The notes under the pieces were generated by a model that was given only the letters and a program-made list of their open reading frames with translations, searched no databases and was not told where the DNA came from. Both the position numbers and the translations under genes were made by a program. A stretch of 64,000 nucleotides of DNA. Origin: Leucobacter ruminantium. Lineage in GTDB: Bacteria > Actinomycetota > Actinomycetes > Actinomycetales > Microbacteriaceae. Positions 25,873 to 34,594 of this stretch are shown here, one piece after another (within the stretch, counting starts at the first letter, position 1; each line of letters begins with the position of its first letter). The stretch spans positions 62,001 through 126,000 of the forward strand of contig NZ_JAGDYL010000001.1 in assembly GCF_017565705.1 (NCBI RefSeq). The letters run 5' to 3'.

Positions 25873-26573
25873 CGCAGGCACTCCTCGAGATCGTTGACCA
25901 CCGTGTCGGCTCCGGCGAGGCGCAGCTCCTCCGCCCCCGCGCCGCGGTCCACTCCCACCACCAGGCCGAAACCGCCGGCGCGGGCGGCCGCGACCCCGGA
26001 CCCGGCGTCCTCGAACACTGCGGAGCGGCCGGGCGCAGCGCCGAGCAGTTCGGACGCGCGCAGGAAGGTGTCGGGGGCCGGTTTTCCAGGCAGGCCCTCT
26101 CGCGCCGCGACCACGCCGTCCACCACCGCCGCGAAGCGGTCGCGCAGACCGGAGGCCCGCAGCACGGGCTCCGCATTGCGCGAGCTCGATACGACGGCGA
26201 GGGGCTTGCCCACGGCCGCGAGCGCGTCGAGCAGCCGCAACGATCCGGGATAGGGATCGATGCCGTCGCGCTCGAGCAGTTCGGAGAACATGCGGTTCTT
26301 ACGGTTGCCGATCCCCGTGACGCTCGCGAAGCCGTCGTCATCGGGGCTGCCCTCGGGCAGGACGATGCCCCTCGCGGCCAGCAGCGTCGCGACACCCGCG
26401 AAGCGCGGTCGGCCGTCGAGGGAGGCGTAGTACTCGTCTTCGCCGTAGGGCGCCAGACCGCGTTCGGCGAAGAAGCGGTCGAAGGTCTCGGCCCAGGCGC
26501 GCATGTGCAGGTCGACGGTGGGCGTGAGCACCCCGTCGAGGTCGAACAGATAGGCGTCGTAGCGGTCGATCAA
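25869..26573 (-). CDS. Beta-phosphoglucomutase-like HAD phosphatase/mutase
   Basis: 234 aa HAD subclass I with motif I FDLDGVLTPT (Asp11, Asp13), a helical cap, motif II VVSSSRNAE, motif III lysine in GLPGKPAPDTFL and motif IV FEDAGSGV. Beside a GH65 gene this family is normally beta-phosphoglucomutase, converting beta-glucose-1-phosphate to glucose-6-phosphate. The only start before motif I is TTG at 26573; the ribosome binding site is weak (AAAGGG). Coupled to GH65 and 20 nt behind the permease. Confidence 0.82.
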   Translation of the reverse strand: MIDRYDAYLFDLDGVLTPTVDLHMRAWAETFDRFFAERGLAPYGEDEYYASLDGRPRFAGVATLLAARGIVLPEGSPDDDGFASVTGIGNRKNRMFSELLERDGIDPYPGSLRLLDALAAVGKPLAVVSSSRNAEPVLRASGLRDRFAAVVDGVVAAREGLPGKPAPDTFLRASELLGAAPGRSAVFEDAGSGVAAARAGGFGLVVGVDRGAGAEELRLAGADTVVNDLEECLR

Positions 26574-26593
26574 ACGGCAGGCCCTTTCGGAAG

Positions 26594-27550
26594 CTATTTC
26601 TGCGACCCCGCCAGCAGTGCCTGTACGAAGTAGCGCTGGAACGCAAAAAACACTATCAGCGGAATCAGCATGGACAGGAAGGCCCCCGCCGACAGCACGT
26701 CGATGTTCGAGCCGAACTGTCTGAGCTGAGACTGGATCGCCACGGTGAGGGGCTGCGAGTCGGTGTTGGTGAAGATCAGCGCCACCAGCATGTCGTTCCA
26801 GGTCCAGAGGAACTGGAAGATCGCGAGCGAGGCGATCGCGGGGAGCGCGAGCGGCATGAGGATCTGGAAGAAGATCCGCCAGTCCCTCGCACCGTCGATG
26901 CGCGCCGCCTCGAGCATCTCCTCCGGCACCTGGGTGAAGAAGTTGCGCAGGAGGAAGATGGCGAACGGGAGCCCGAACGCCGTGTGGAAGAGGATGACGC
27001 CGACCACGCTGCCGAAGATGCCCAGGTCGCCGAAGAGCCGCGCGAGCGGGATGAGCGCGACCTGCAGGGGCACTGCGAGCAGCACGACGACCGCGAGGAA
27101 GAGCCAGTCCCTGCCGGGGAAGCGCAGCCACGCGAACGCGTAGGCGGCGAGCGCGCCGATGCCGACGACGAGCACGGTGGTCGGCACGGTGATCACGATC
27201 GTGTTCCAGAACGACCCCGTGATCGTCGGGTTGGACAGCAGGTTCGCGTAGTTCTCGATCGTCAGTTCGGCCGGCTTCGTGAGCACGGTCCACCAGCCGC
27301 TCGCCGCGTTGTCGCCCGCGCTCCGGAACGACGTGAGCAGCAGGCCGATGGTCGGCACGAGCCAGAACACGGCGACGACGAGCAGCACGACATTGACGAG
27401 ACCCCGCCCCGCGCCGCGCGCGAGACGCCGGGCGAGCCCCGGTCCCCGCCGCCCCTCATCACCTACGCGCGTTCGAGCGCGGGCGCGCACCGGCGGCCGG
27501 CCCGGTTCCCCGTTCGTCTTCGGCCCCACGGCCGCGGTGTCGGCGGTCAT
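26594..27550 (-). CDS. Carbohydrate ABC transporter permease (MalG type)
   Basis: 318 aa with a long basic cytosolic N-terminus, six membrane helices and the EAA loop EEMLEAARIDGARDWRIFFQILMP-like region (split here as EEMLEAARIDGA ... ILMPLALPAI) that contacts the ATPase. Start ATG at 27550 overlaps the MalF-type stop (ATGA). No ATPase gene lies in the operon, so a shared MsiK-type ATPase encoded elsewhere probably energises it, as is usual in actinobacteria. Confidence 0.88.
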   Translation of the reverse strand: MTADTAAVGPKTNGEPGRPPVRARARTRVGDEGRRGPGLARRLARGAGRGLVNVVLLVVAVFWLVPTIGLLLTSFRSAGDNAASGWWTVLTKPAELTIENYANLLSNPTITGSFWNTIVITVPTTVLVVGIGALAAYAFAWLRFPGRDWLFLAVVVLLAVPLQVALIPLARLFGDLGIFGSVVGVILFHTAFGLPFAIFLLRNFFTQVPEEMLEAARIDGARDWRIFFQILMPLALPAIASLAIFQFLWTWNDMLVALIFTNTDSQPLTVAIQSQLRQFGSNIDVLSAGAFLSMLIPLIVFFAFQRYFVQALLAGSQK

Positions 27551-28902
27551 CGGCTCCGCTCCTCTCTGAAACGGCGGACGTTGATGATCATCGACGGCAG
27601 GACGAGCACGAGCAGCAGGATCGCGAGCGCCGAGCCGAGGCCCTGGTTGCTGCCGCCTCCGAAGGAGACCGTCCACATCTCGACGGCGATCACGTTCGCC
27701 GCGGGTTTCGACGCACCGGGCGGGATGACGTAGACCAGGTCGAAGATCTTCAGCACATTGATGATGAGGGTGACGAAGACGACGACCAGCACCGGTGCCA
27801 GGAGCGGCACCGTGATCCGCGTGAACACCTGCCACTCGTTCGCCCCGTCCGTGCGGGCGGACTCCTGCAGCGAGCGATCGATCGCGGAGAGGCCGGAGGC
27901 GATCATCACCATCGCGAATCCGGCCCAGATCCAGATGTAGGCGAGGATCACGACGATGTTGATGAAGGCGGAGCTCAGCCAGGAGACGCCCTGAGCGCCC
28001 GCGTCGAAGTTGGAGGCGGGGAGGGCGATCCGGTAGCTCTCACCGGCCTCGAGCCCTTCGATCGTGTACCTGCCGCCCGCGCCCGTGGTCGCGTAGCCGC
28101 GGATCGAGCCGTCCGCGTCGACCGCGTCCACCCGGATTCCCTCGAGTCCTTTCTTCCCCTCACCGATCTCCCCGTTCACGCCGCCGCCTCCGCGCACGAC
28201 GTCCAGGAAGACCGTCCCCGCGATCTCCGTGTCCGCCGGCGCCGCCGCCTTCCTGGCATCGACGATCCCTTCCGGCAGCGCGCTCTGCCTGATGCCCGTG
28301 AGCGGGAAGTTCTGCACCGTCCCGGCCTCGATCGCGTCGCTCGTCGCGATGATGCCGCCGTCGGCTTCGATCCCCGTCTCGCCCCTCGGCTTCGCGCCCG
28401 GGTAGCTCGAATCCTCGCCGAAGATGCTCTGCACGCCCACGATCGCCGCGTTCACGACTCCGAGCTGCGGGCTCTCCTGGAACATGCCGCGGAAGATGAC
28501 GCCGGCCGCGAGCATCGAGATCGCCATCGGCATGAACACGATGAGGCGGAACGCCGTCTTCCATCCCAGCTTGTCCGCGAGCACCGCGAAGATGAGGCCG
28601 ATGATCGTCACCGTGACGGGCACGACGACCACCCACATGAGGTTGTTGCGGATCGCGGTGAAGGTGGTCTCGTTGGTGAACATGGTCGCGTAGTTCTGCC
28701 AGCCCACGAAGGCGGTGCCACTGCGGTCGAAGAAGGAGCGCACGATCGTGTAGACGATCGGATACACGACGAGCGCTCCGAGGATGAGCATTCCCGGACC
28801 GAGGAATGAGAGGACGAGCAGTCCTCTGAGCGCGCGGCCGCGTCCGCGGACGCCGCCCCCGCGTCCGCGGACCCGCACCGGAACGGTCTGCGTACGGCTC
28901 AT
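27547..28902 (-). CDS. Carbohydrate ABC permease (MalF type) with inserted beta domain
   Basis: 451 aa, well above the usual ~300. Membrane helices flank residues 25-130 and 285-450, with the EAA motif LQESARTDGANEWQVFTRI. Between helices, about residues 135-280, sits an extracytoplasmic insert whose second half (GTVFLDVVRGGGGVNG, GLEGIRVDAVDADG, GRYTIEGLEAGESYRIALP) reads as an SdrD-B/prealbumin-like fold. The insert could meet the binding protein or a polymeric sugar. Coupled downstream to the MalG-type permease; 13 nt after the broken binding-protein gene. Confidence 0.85.
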   Translation of the reverse strand: MSRTQTVPVRVRGRGGGVRGRGRALRGLLVLSFLGPGMLILGALVVYPIVYTIVRSFFDRSGTAFVGWQNYATMFTNETTFTAIRNNLMWVVVVPVTVTIIGLIFAVLADKLGWKTAFRLIVFMPMAISMLAAGVIFRGMFQESPQLGVVNAAIVGVQSIFGEDSSYPGAKPRGETGIEADGGIIATSDAIEAGTVQNFPLTGIRQSALPEGIVDARKAAAPADTEIAGTVFLDVVRGGGGVNGEIGEGKKGLEGIRVDAVDADGSIRGYATTGAGGRYTIEGLEAGESYRIALPASNFDAGAQGVSWLSSAFINIVVILAYIWIWAGFAMVMIASGLSAIDRSLQESARTDGANEWQVFTRITVPLLAPVLVVVFVTLIINVLKIFDLVYVIPPGASKPAANVIAVEMWTVSFGGGSNQGLGSALAILLLVLVLPSMIINVRRFREERSR

Positions 28903-28915
28903 CGCCGACCCGCTT

Positions 28916-30244
28916 CTACTCGTACGCCGCCGCCGCGGCGGCCTCGAGACGCTGCGCCGCGCCGTCGACGTCGCTCGGGTTCTGGTAGAACGCGATCATC
29001 TCCTGCCAGAAGCCCTGGCCGGGGGTGCCGCCGAACGCACTCGGAGTGAGATCCGACATGTCGAAGCGCCGGTCCTCCGCCTCCACGAGGGCCTCGGCGA
29101 TGTCGCGCGACACGTCGTCGGGGTACAGCGAGGTGTCGACCGCCTGATTCGGCGAGATCAGGCCCCCGTTCTGCACCCAGATCTCCGCCGCGTCGGGCGA
29201 TGCCAGGAACTCCATGAGCGCCGTCGTCGCCTCGCCGTCGTCGAACTGCACCGCGACGTCGCCGCCCGACACCACCGCGGGCGCGGAGCCGCTCACCGCT
29301 GGGAAGTCGTAGAAGAGGGCGTTCTCGCCGACCGTCGAATTGCCGTCGGCCGCGATGTTGCCCGCCACGAAGTCCGCCTCGAACACGGTGCCGGCCTGCG
29401 GGTCGGAGCCGAAGACCTCGGTCACGCTCGTCGGGAAGTCGCGCTGATCACCGCCCGGCTGCACGAGGTCGCTCCCCCACAGCTCGCCCAGCACTCGCAG
29501 CGCCTCCTTCACGGAGTCGTCGGTCCAGGGGATCTCGTGATTCGTGAGCTGGTCGTACTTCTCGGGGCCGGCGGTGCGCAGGTACACGTTCTCGAACCAG
29601 TCGGTGAGGGGCCAGCCCACATCGGCGCCGATCGAGATGCCCGCGTACCCCGCATCGCTCACGAGGCCCAGCTGGGTCTTGAAGTCGTCCCAGTCCTCGG
29701 GTTCCTGAGCGCCGGCCTCGTCGTAGATGTCCGCGTTGTACCAGACCGTGGACTTGTTCGCGCCCTTGAACCAGACGCCGTAGAGGTCGTCGTCGACCGT
29801 GGCGAGATCGATCCAGTCCTGCGCGTAGTTCTCCTCGACCGCCGATCTCACGGAGTCGGCGACCGGCTTGATGTCGCCGTTCTGCGCGAGAGAGCGCATG
29901 AGCGCGGGCTGTCCCAGGATGGCGACGTTCGGCGGGGTGCCGCCCTCGAGCTGGCCCTGGATGTAGGTCGGGCCGTTGTCGCCGAAGCTCGTGTACGTCA
30001 CCTCGGCGCCCGTCCGCTTGCCGAACTCCTCGAGCACGGCCTCGAAGTTCTTCTACTCGTCTCCCGACCAGGCGGCGACCACCTTCAGCGTCTCGCCGGA
30101 GAACTCGTCGCCGGAGGCGTCTCCGCCGCCCCCGCCTCCCGCGCATCCGGCCAGCACCAGCGCCGCAGCAGCCGCCCCGGCGCCGAGGGCCGTCGCCCTG
30201 CCCCGTCCGCGCCTCCCGACGCTCCTCGAGAATCCGACACCCAT
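28916..30244 (-). pseudogene. Sugar-binding lipoprotein interrupted by an amber codon
   Basis: ABC solute-binding protein family 1. From ATG 30244 (GGAGG five bases upstream) the signal peptide and lipobox LVLAGCAGG lead into ETLKVVAAWSGDE, then TAG at 30053-30055 (codon 64), after which the same frame continues KNFEAVLEEFGKRTG to the normal end at 28916 without any further stop. A single C-to-T change from CAG (Gln) explains it. The downstream part could only be translated by read-through or from GTG 30037, which would lack the signal peptide. Either a recent null mutation or a sequencing error; permeases and enzymes behind it are intact. Confidence 0.85.
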
Positions 30245-30410
30245 GACGTCCTCCATCCGGCAGTTCCGACCTCGCCGAGGACCGGGTGGACCTCGGCCGA
30301 GGAGCGCACTCGCTCCGTTCCTCACGCTAGCCTCGGCGCTGGAAGGGCGGCACGGCCTTGCGGAGGAACGGGGTGACGTTGTAAGGGAGACAGGTGAGGG
30401 CGAGGGATCC

Positions 30411-30953
30411 CTATCCCCCTGCGGACAGCCGCGCGACGACGGGGAACGCCGCGATCGCGAGCCAGGCGCCCCCGAAGAGGCACGGGGCGAAGGGGACGCC
30501 GCGCTCGGCGCGACCGGAGCGCCGCACCGCGAAGCCCCAGACTGCGGCGATCAGGCAGGCGAGCACCGCCGCCGCGACGATCGCCCACACGCCGCCGAAG
30601 AAGCCGAGCGCGCCGCCGACGAGCGGTGCGACTTTCGCATCGCCTCCGCCGATGCCGCCCCGAGCGAATCGCCACAGCAGCGCGAACAGCGCGAACAGGC
30701 CGAGCGCGCCGCCGAGCATCAGCGCCAGGCCCTCGAGCGCCGAACCGCGCAGCGCCGTCGGCAGCAGCACCGCGCCCGACGCCGCCAGGGGCGCGAGCGT
30801 CGAGGCGGCGCCCCAGCCCACCAGCCGATTCGGCAGGCGTCGCGTCGCGAGGTCGACGATGCTCAGCCAGACCGAGAACACGAGGAAGCCCAGTGCCCCC
30901 AGCACCCAGAGCAGCGTCGAGAGGTGGATCAGGAGCCGTGAGCCCTCGCTCAC
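30411..30953 (-). CDS. Prepilin peptidase-like A24 aspartic protease
   Basis: 180 aa, mostly hydrophobic, with the two catalytic aspartates of the A24 family: Asp34 in [12 protein letters not shown] and Asp105 in [13 protein letters not shown] (GxGD motif). It lacks the N-terminal methyltransferase domain of PilD, like archaeal and short bacterial A24 enzymes that trim type IV pilin or Flp/Tad prepilins. The start GTG at 30953 overlaps the argB stop (GTGA), so it is translationally coupled to an arginine gene. No pilin genes lie in the window. Confidence 0.8.
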   Translation of the reverse strand: MSEGSRLLIHLSTLLWVLGALGFLVFSVWLSIVDLATRRLPNRLVGWGAASTLAPLAASGAVLLPTALRGSALEGLALMLGGALGLFALFALLWRFARGGIGGGDAKVAPLVGGALGFFGGVWAIVAAAVLACLIAAVWGFAVRRSGRAERGVPFAPCLFGGAWLAIAAFPVVARLSAGG

Positions 30954-31852
30954 GGCGTGACTTCGGTGCCGATGCCGCGTTCGGTGAAGATCTCGAGCAG
31001 CACCGAGTGCGGCTCGCGACCGTCGATGATCGCCGCCTTCGGCACGCCGCCGCGCACCGCGTCGAGGCAGGCCCGCATCTTCGGGATCATGCCGCTCTCG
31101 AGCGAGGGCAGCATGGCCTCCAGTTCGTCGGCGGTGATCGACGACACGAGCGAATCGGTGTCGGGCCAGTTCGCGTAGAGGCCCGCGACGTCGGTGAGGA
31201 TGACGAGCTTCTCGGCGCCGAGAGCCGCGGCGAGCGCGGACGCCGCCGCGTCCGCGTTGACGTTCAGGGAGTCGCCCGGCCGGTCCGCGTCGGGGGCGAT
31301 CGACGACACGACGGGGATGAGGCCGGCGTCGAGCAGCGCGAGCACGGGCTCGGGGCGCACGTCGACGACGTCGCCGACGAGGCCGAGGTCGACCGTCTCG
31401 CCGTCCACCTCGAACGGCGGGCGGCGGCGACCCACGAAGAGCCCCGCGTCCTCGCCCGTCGTGCCCGCGGCGAGGGGGCCGTGCGCGTTGATCTCGTCGA
31501 TCAGCTCGGGGTTCACCTTGCCGGTGAGCACCATGCGCACCACGTCCATCGTCTCGGGGGTCGTGACGCGGTAGCCGCCCTTGAACTCGCTCTCGATGCC
31601 GAGGCGCGCGAGCATCGCGTTGATCTGCGGGCCGCCTCCGTGCACGATGACGGGCCGGATCCCGGTGTGGCGCAGGTACACGACATCCTCGGCGAAGGCG
31701 CGCAGCAGCGCGTCGTCGACCATGGCGTTGCCGCCGAACTTGATCACCATGACCCGGTCGCGGAACTTCTTGAGCCACGGCAGCGACTCGATGAGCACCT
31801 TCGCCTTGGCCGCTGCCTGCTCGTGGTCGAGCGTGGTGGTGGTGTTGGTCAT
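30950..31852 (-). CDS. argB: Acetylglutamate kinase
   Basis: 300 aa amino-acid kinase fold: [10 protein letters not shown] near residue 34, the substrate loop [12 protein letters not shown] and the nucleotide/arginine-binding C-terminal half ending [16 protein letters not shown]. It phosphorylates N-acetylglutamate, usually the arginine-inhibited step. ATG at 31852, 8 nt after argJ. Order argC-argJ-argB is canonical, but instead of argD an A24 peptidase gene follows. Confidence 0.94.
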   Translation of the reverse strand: MTNTTTTLDHEQAAAKAKVLIESLPWLKKFRDRVMVIKFGGNAMVDDALLRAFAEDVVYLRHTGIRPVIVHGGGPQINAMLARLGIESEFKGGYRVTTPETMDVVRMVLTGKVNPELIDEINAHGPLAAGTTGEDAGLFVGRRRPPFEVDGETVDLGLVGDVVDVRPEPVLALLDAGLIPVVSSIAPDADRPGDSLNVNADAAASALAAALGAEKLVILTDVAGLYANWPDTDSLVSSITADELEAMLPSLESGMIPKMRACLDAVRGGVPKAAIIDGREPHSVLLEIFTERGIGTEVTP

Positions 31853-31860
31853 GTGGCTTC

Positions 31861-33036
31861 CTAGCTCGAGTAGGCGCTGTTCTCGTGCACGTAGTCGTGC
31901 GTCAGGTCGTTGGTGCGGATGGTCGCCGTGTGCTCCCCCGCGAAGAGGTCGATCTCGACGTGCGTGCGCCGCGGAGTCAGGTCGCACTCCTCGACCGGGC
32001 GGTCGGGGGCGCCGGCGTGGCAGAGCCGCACCCCGTTGAAGGCCACGTCGACCCGGTACGGATCGAAGTCGGCCTCCGTCGTGCCGATGGCGGCGAGCAC
32101 GCGTCCCCAGTTGGGGTCGTTGCCGAAGATCGCCGCCTTGAACAGGTTGTTGCGGGCGACCGAGCGGCCCACCTCGACGGCGTCGGCGACGCTCGCGGCT
32201 CCGCGCACCTCGATGTCGATGTCGTGGCTCGCGCCCTCCGCGTCGGCCTGGAGCTGCGCGGCGAGCGAGTCGCAGACGGCGGCGAGCGCCGCGGCGAAGG
32301 CGTCCTCGTCGGGTGCGACGCCCGAGGCGCCGCTCGCGAGCAGCGTGACCTGGTCGTTCGTCGACATGCAGCCGTCGGAGTCGAGGCGGTCGAAGCTGGC
32401 GGAGGTGGCGCGCCGTAGCGCGCGGTCGAGGGCCGCGTCGTCGAGCACCGCGTCGGTCGTGATGACGACGAGCATGGTGGCGAGGCCGGGCGCGAGCATA
32501 CCCGCGCCCTTCGCCATGGCGCCGATCGTCCAGCCGTCCGGCGAGACGTGGGTGGCGGTCTTCTCGACGGAGTCGGTGGTGAGGATCGCGGAGGGTGCCG
32601 TCGTGTCGTCGGCGTCGAGCGCTTCGACGAGCGCGGGCACGTTGTCGACGATCTTGTCGCGGAACACCTGGTCGCCCGTGCCGATGAGGCCGGTCGAGCA
32701 GACGAGGATGCGCGCGGCGGCGTAGCCGGCAGGGTCGCCCTCGCCGAGCGCGGCGGCGACGGCTTCGGCTGTGAGGCGCGTGGTCTCGTAGCCGAAGTCG
32801 CCGGTGAAGCAGTTGGCACCGCCCGAATTCAGCACGATGGCGCGCGCCGCGCCGTGCTGCGCGACCCTGCGGCTCCAGAGGATGGGGTTGGCCTGCGCGC
32901 GATTGCTCGTGAAGACGACGGCGCTGGCGCGCTGCGGGCCGTCGTTGACGACGAGCGCGAGGTCGGGCTTGCCCGTCGTCTTGAGGCCTACGGCGAGGCC
33001 GGAGGAGCGGAAGCCCCCGGGGGCGGTGACGGTCAT
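31861..33036 (-). CDS. argJ: Bifunctional ornithine acetyltransferase/N-acetylglutamate synthase
   Basis: 391 aa proprotein. The self-cleavage motif [14 protein letters not shown] places the nucleophile at Thr187, splitting the chain into alpha and beta subunits. ArgJ recycles the acetyl group from acetylornithine to glutamate, giving the cyclic arginine pathway. Located between argC and argB with short gaps. Confidence 0.95.
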   Translation of the reverse strand: MTVTAPGGFRSSGLAVGLKTTGKPDLALVVNDGPQRASAVVFTSNRAQANPILWSRRVAQHGAARAIVLNSGGANCFTGDFGYETTRLTAEAVAAALGEGDPAGYAAARILVCSTGLIGTGDQVFRDKIVDNVPALVEALDADDTTAPSAILTTDSVEKTATHVSPDGWTIGAMAKGAGMLAPGLATMLVVITTDAVLDDAALDRALRRATSASFDRLDSDGCMSTNDQVTLLASGASGVAPDEDAFAAALAAVCDSLAAQLQADAEGASHDIDIEVRGAASVADAVEVGRSVARNNLFKAAIFGNDPNWGRVLAAIGTTEADFDPYRVDVAFNGVRLCHAGAPDRPVEECDLTPRRTHVEIDLFAGEHTATIRTNDLTHDYVHENSAYSS

Positions 33037-33121
33037 GGCGTTCTCTCCGTGTCGAGGGGCGGAAAACCCGGCTGGATTCGATGATTCTGGCCGAAAAGTC
33101 GCCCCTCGGCACCGGCGCGGC

Positions 33122-34180
33122 TCACGGTGCGACCCCGTTCATGGGGAGGCCGGTAGTCTCGGGGATGCCGAGCGCGATGTTCGCCGACTGGATCGCAGCG
33201 CCCGCTGTGCCCTTTGCGAGATTGTCGAGGGCCGCGACGACGACGACGCGGCCCGCGGCCTCGTCGATCGCGAGGCCCATGAGGCAGGTGTTGGCGCCGA
33301 GTGCGTCGGCGGTGCGCGGGAAGACTCCCTCGGGCAGCAGGTGCACGAACGGCTCGTCGGAGTACGCGGCCTCCCACGCGGCGCGCACCTCGCCCGCGGA
33401 GGCGCCCGCGGCGAGCCTGGCGGTCGAGGTCGCGAGGATCCCTCGGCTCATCGGCACGAGCACGGGGGTGAAGCTGAGGCTCGGCTCCTCGCTCGCGCCT
33501 GCGGCGCGCAGAGCCTGCCTGATCTCGGGGATGTGCCGGTGCGTGCCGCCGACCGCGTAGGGGTTCGCGGTGCCCATGAGCTCGGCCCCGAGCAGGTGCG
33601 TCTTCGCGGCCTTGCCCGCTCCCGACGGCCCGACGGCGAGCACCGAGACGATGTCGCGCGGCTCGATCACGCCGGCGGCGATGCCGGGTGCGAGCGACAG
33701 CGAGACCGTCGAGGCGTTGCATCCGGGAGCGGCGATGCGCGCGGCCCCGACGAGGCGGTCGCGCTGCTTCGCGAGGGATCCCTCGCCCGCCACCGGCAGC
33801 TCCGGCACGCCGTAGGCCCACGGCTCGTGATGCTCTCCGCCGTAGAAGGCGGCCCAGTCGGTCGCGCTCTCGAGCCGGTGGTCGGCGCCGCAGTCGACGG
33901 CGAGGCGCACGTCGCGCAGCTGCGCGGTGAGGGCGCCGGACGCGCCGTGGGGCAGCGCGAAGAAGACGATGTCGTGGCCGTCGAGCACCTCGGGCTCCGT
34001 GGGCTGCAGCGTCAGCTCCGCGAGGGATCGCAGGTGCGGCTGCGACTCGATGAGCGGGCGCCCGGCCGACGAGTGTCCCGTGACCGTGCGGATCTCGAAC
34101 TCGGGGTGCCCGGCGAGCAGCCGCAGCAGCTCCCCGCCCGCGTAGCCGCTGGCTCCGGCCACGGCAACCGAATAGGTCAT
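33122..34180 (-). CDS. argC: N-acetyl-gamma-glutamyl-phosphate reductase
   Basis: 352 aa. NADP-binding start [15 protein letters not shown] and catalytic Cys154 in [11 protein letters not shown]-terminal motif THRHIPEI follows. Third enzyme of arginine synthesis. A perfect 16-bp palindrome of the GAGGGATC family (33772-33787) encodes residues 133-138 (EGSLAK region) just before the active site, in a surface loop by family comparison. In other actinobacteria pheT lies immediately upstream of argC; here pheT is 28 kb away. Confidence 0.95.
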   Translation of the reverse strand: MTYSVAVAGASGYAGGELLRLLAGHPEFEIRTVTGHSSAGRPLIESQPHLRSLAELTLQPTEPEVLDGHDIVFFALPHGASGALTAQLRDVRLAVDCGADHRLESATDWAAFYGGEHHEPWAYGVPELPVAGEGSLAKQRDRLVGAARIAAPGCNASTVSLSLAPGIAAGVIEPRDIVSVLAVGPSGAGKAAKTHLLGAELMGTANPYAVGGTHRHIPEIRQALRAAGASEEPSLSFTPVLVPMSRGILATSTARLAAGASAGEVRAAWEAAYSDEPFVHLLPEGVFPRTADALGANTCLMGLAIDEAAGRVVVVAALDNLAKGTAGAAIQSANIALGIPETTGLPMNGVAP

Positions 34181-34260
34181 CGACTTCCCTCCGTCAAGAC
34201 ACGCGAACGCCTTCTATTCTGGCACCTCGCGCGGCCCGGTCGGGCGCCTTCGGCTCGGGG

Positions 34261-34542
34261 TCAGGCGAGGCGGCCGTGAGCGCGCGCCTTGGGGCCGAAG
34301 CGCTCGCCGATCGCGATCTCGAGCATCTGCTCCCCCTCGCCGAGGGCGTTCTCGAGCAGTCCTATGGCGCGCTCGCTGCCGCGCAGCACGATCGTGAGCT
34401 CGTGCTGCGCAGGCACCCGCTGCTCGTAGGCGACGGCCTCACCCTCTCCGTCGCGCTGCTCCTCGCGCAGAACGTCGAGGATGGCGCGGCGCACCAGGTC
34501 CCTCACTTCGCCCATCTCGCTCAGCTCATTCATGCGAGCCAC
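34261..34542 (-). CDS. Small protein with targeting-peptide-like N-terminal helix
   Basis: 93 aa, family not recognised. It opens with an amphipathic helix, MGEVRDLVRRAILDVLREEQ, resembling encapsulation peptides that deliver cargo to bacterial microcompartments, followed by a small alpha/beta region (HELTIVLRGSERAIGLLENAL). Start is GTG 34542 or ATG 34533. It lies 52 nt behind the class-III PLP enzyme and 80 nt before argC, at the left edge of the microcompartment region, so a role with the compartment is plausible but unproven. Confidence 0.5.
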   Translation of the reverse strand: MARMNELSEMGEVRDLVRRAILDVLREEQRDGEGEAVAYEQRVPAQHELTIVLRGSERAIGLLENALGEGEQMLEIAIGERFGPKARAHGRLA

Positions 34543-34594
34543 CGCCTTTCTCGCCGTCCGTCTCGGCCGACCGCCGTCTCCATGCCCGCACTCC

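Noticed and set aside
30950-33112. ArgB-ArgJ fusion as one 720-codon protein
   Set aside because: The upstream part is an antiframe of argJ; ATG 31852 gives a normal-length ArgB.
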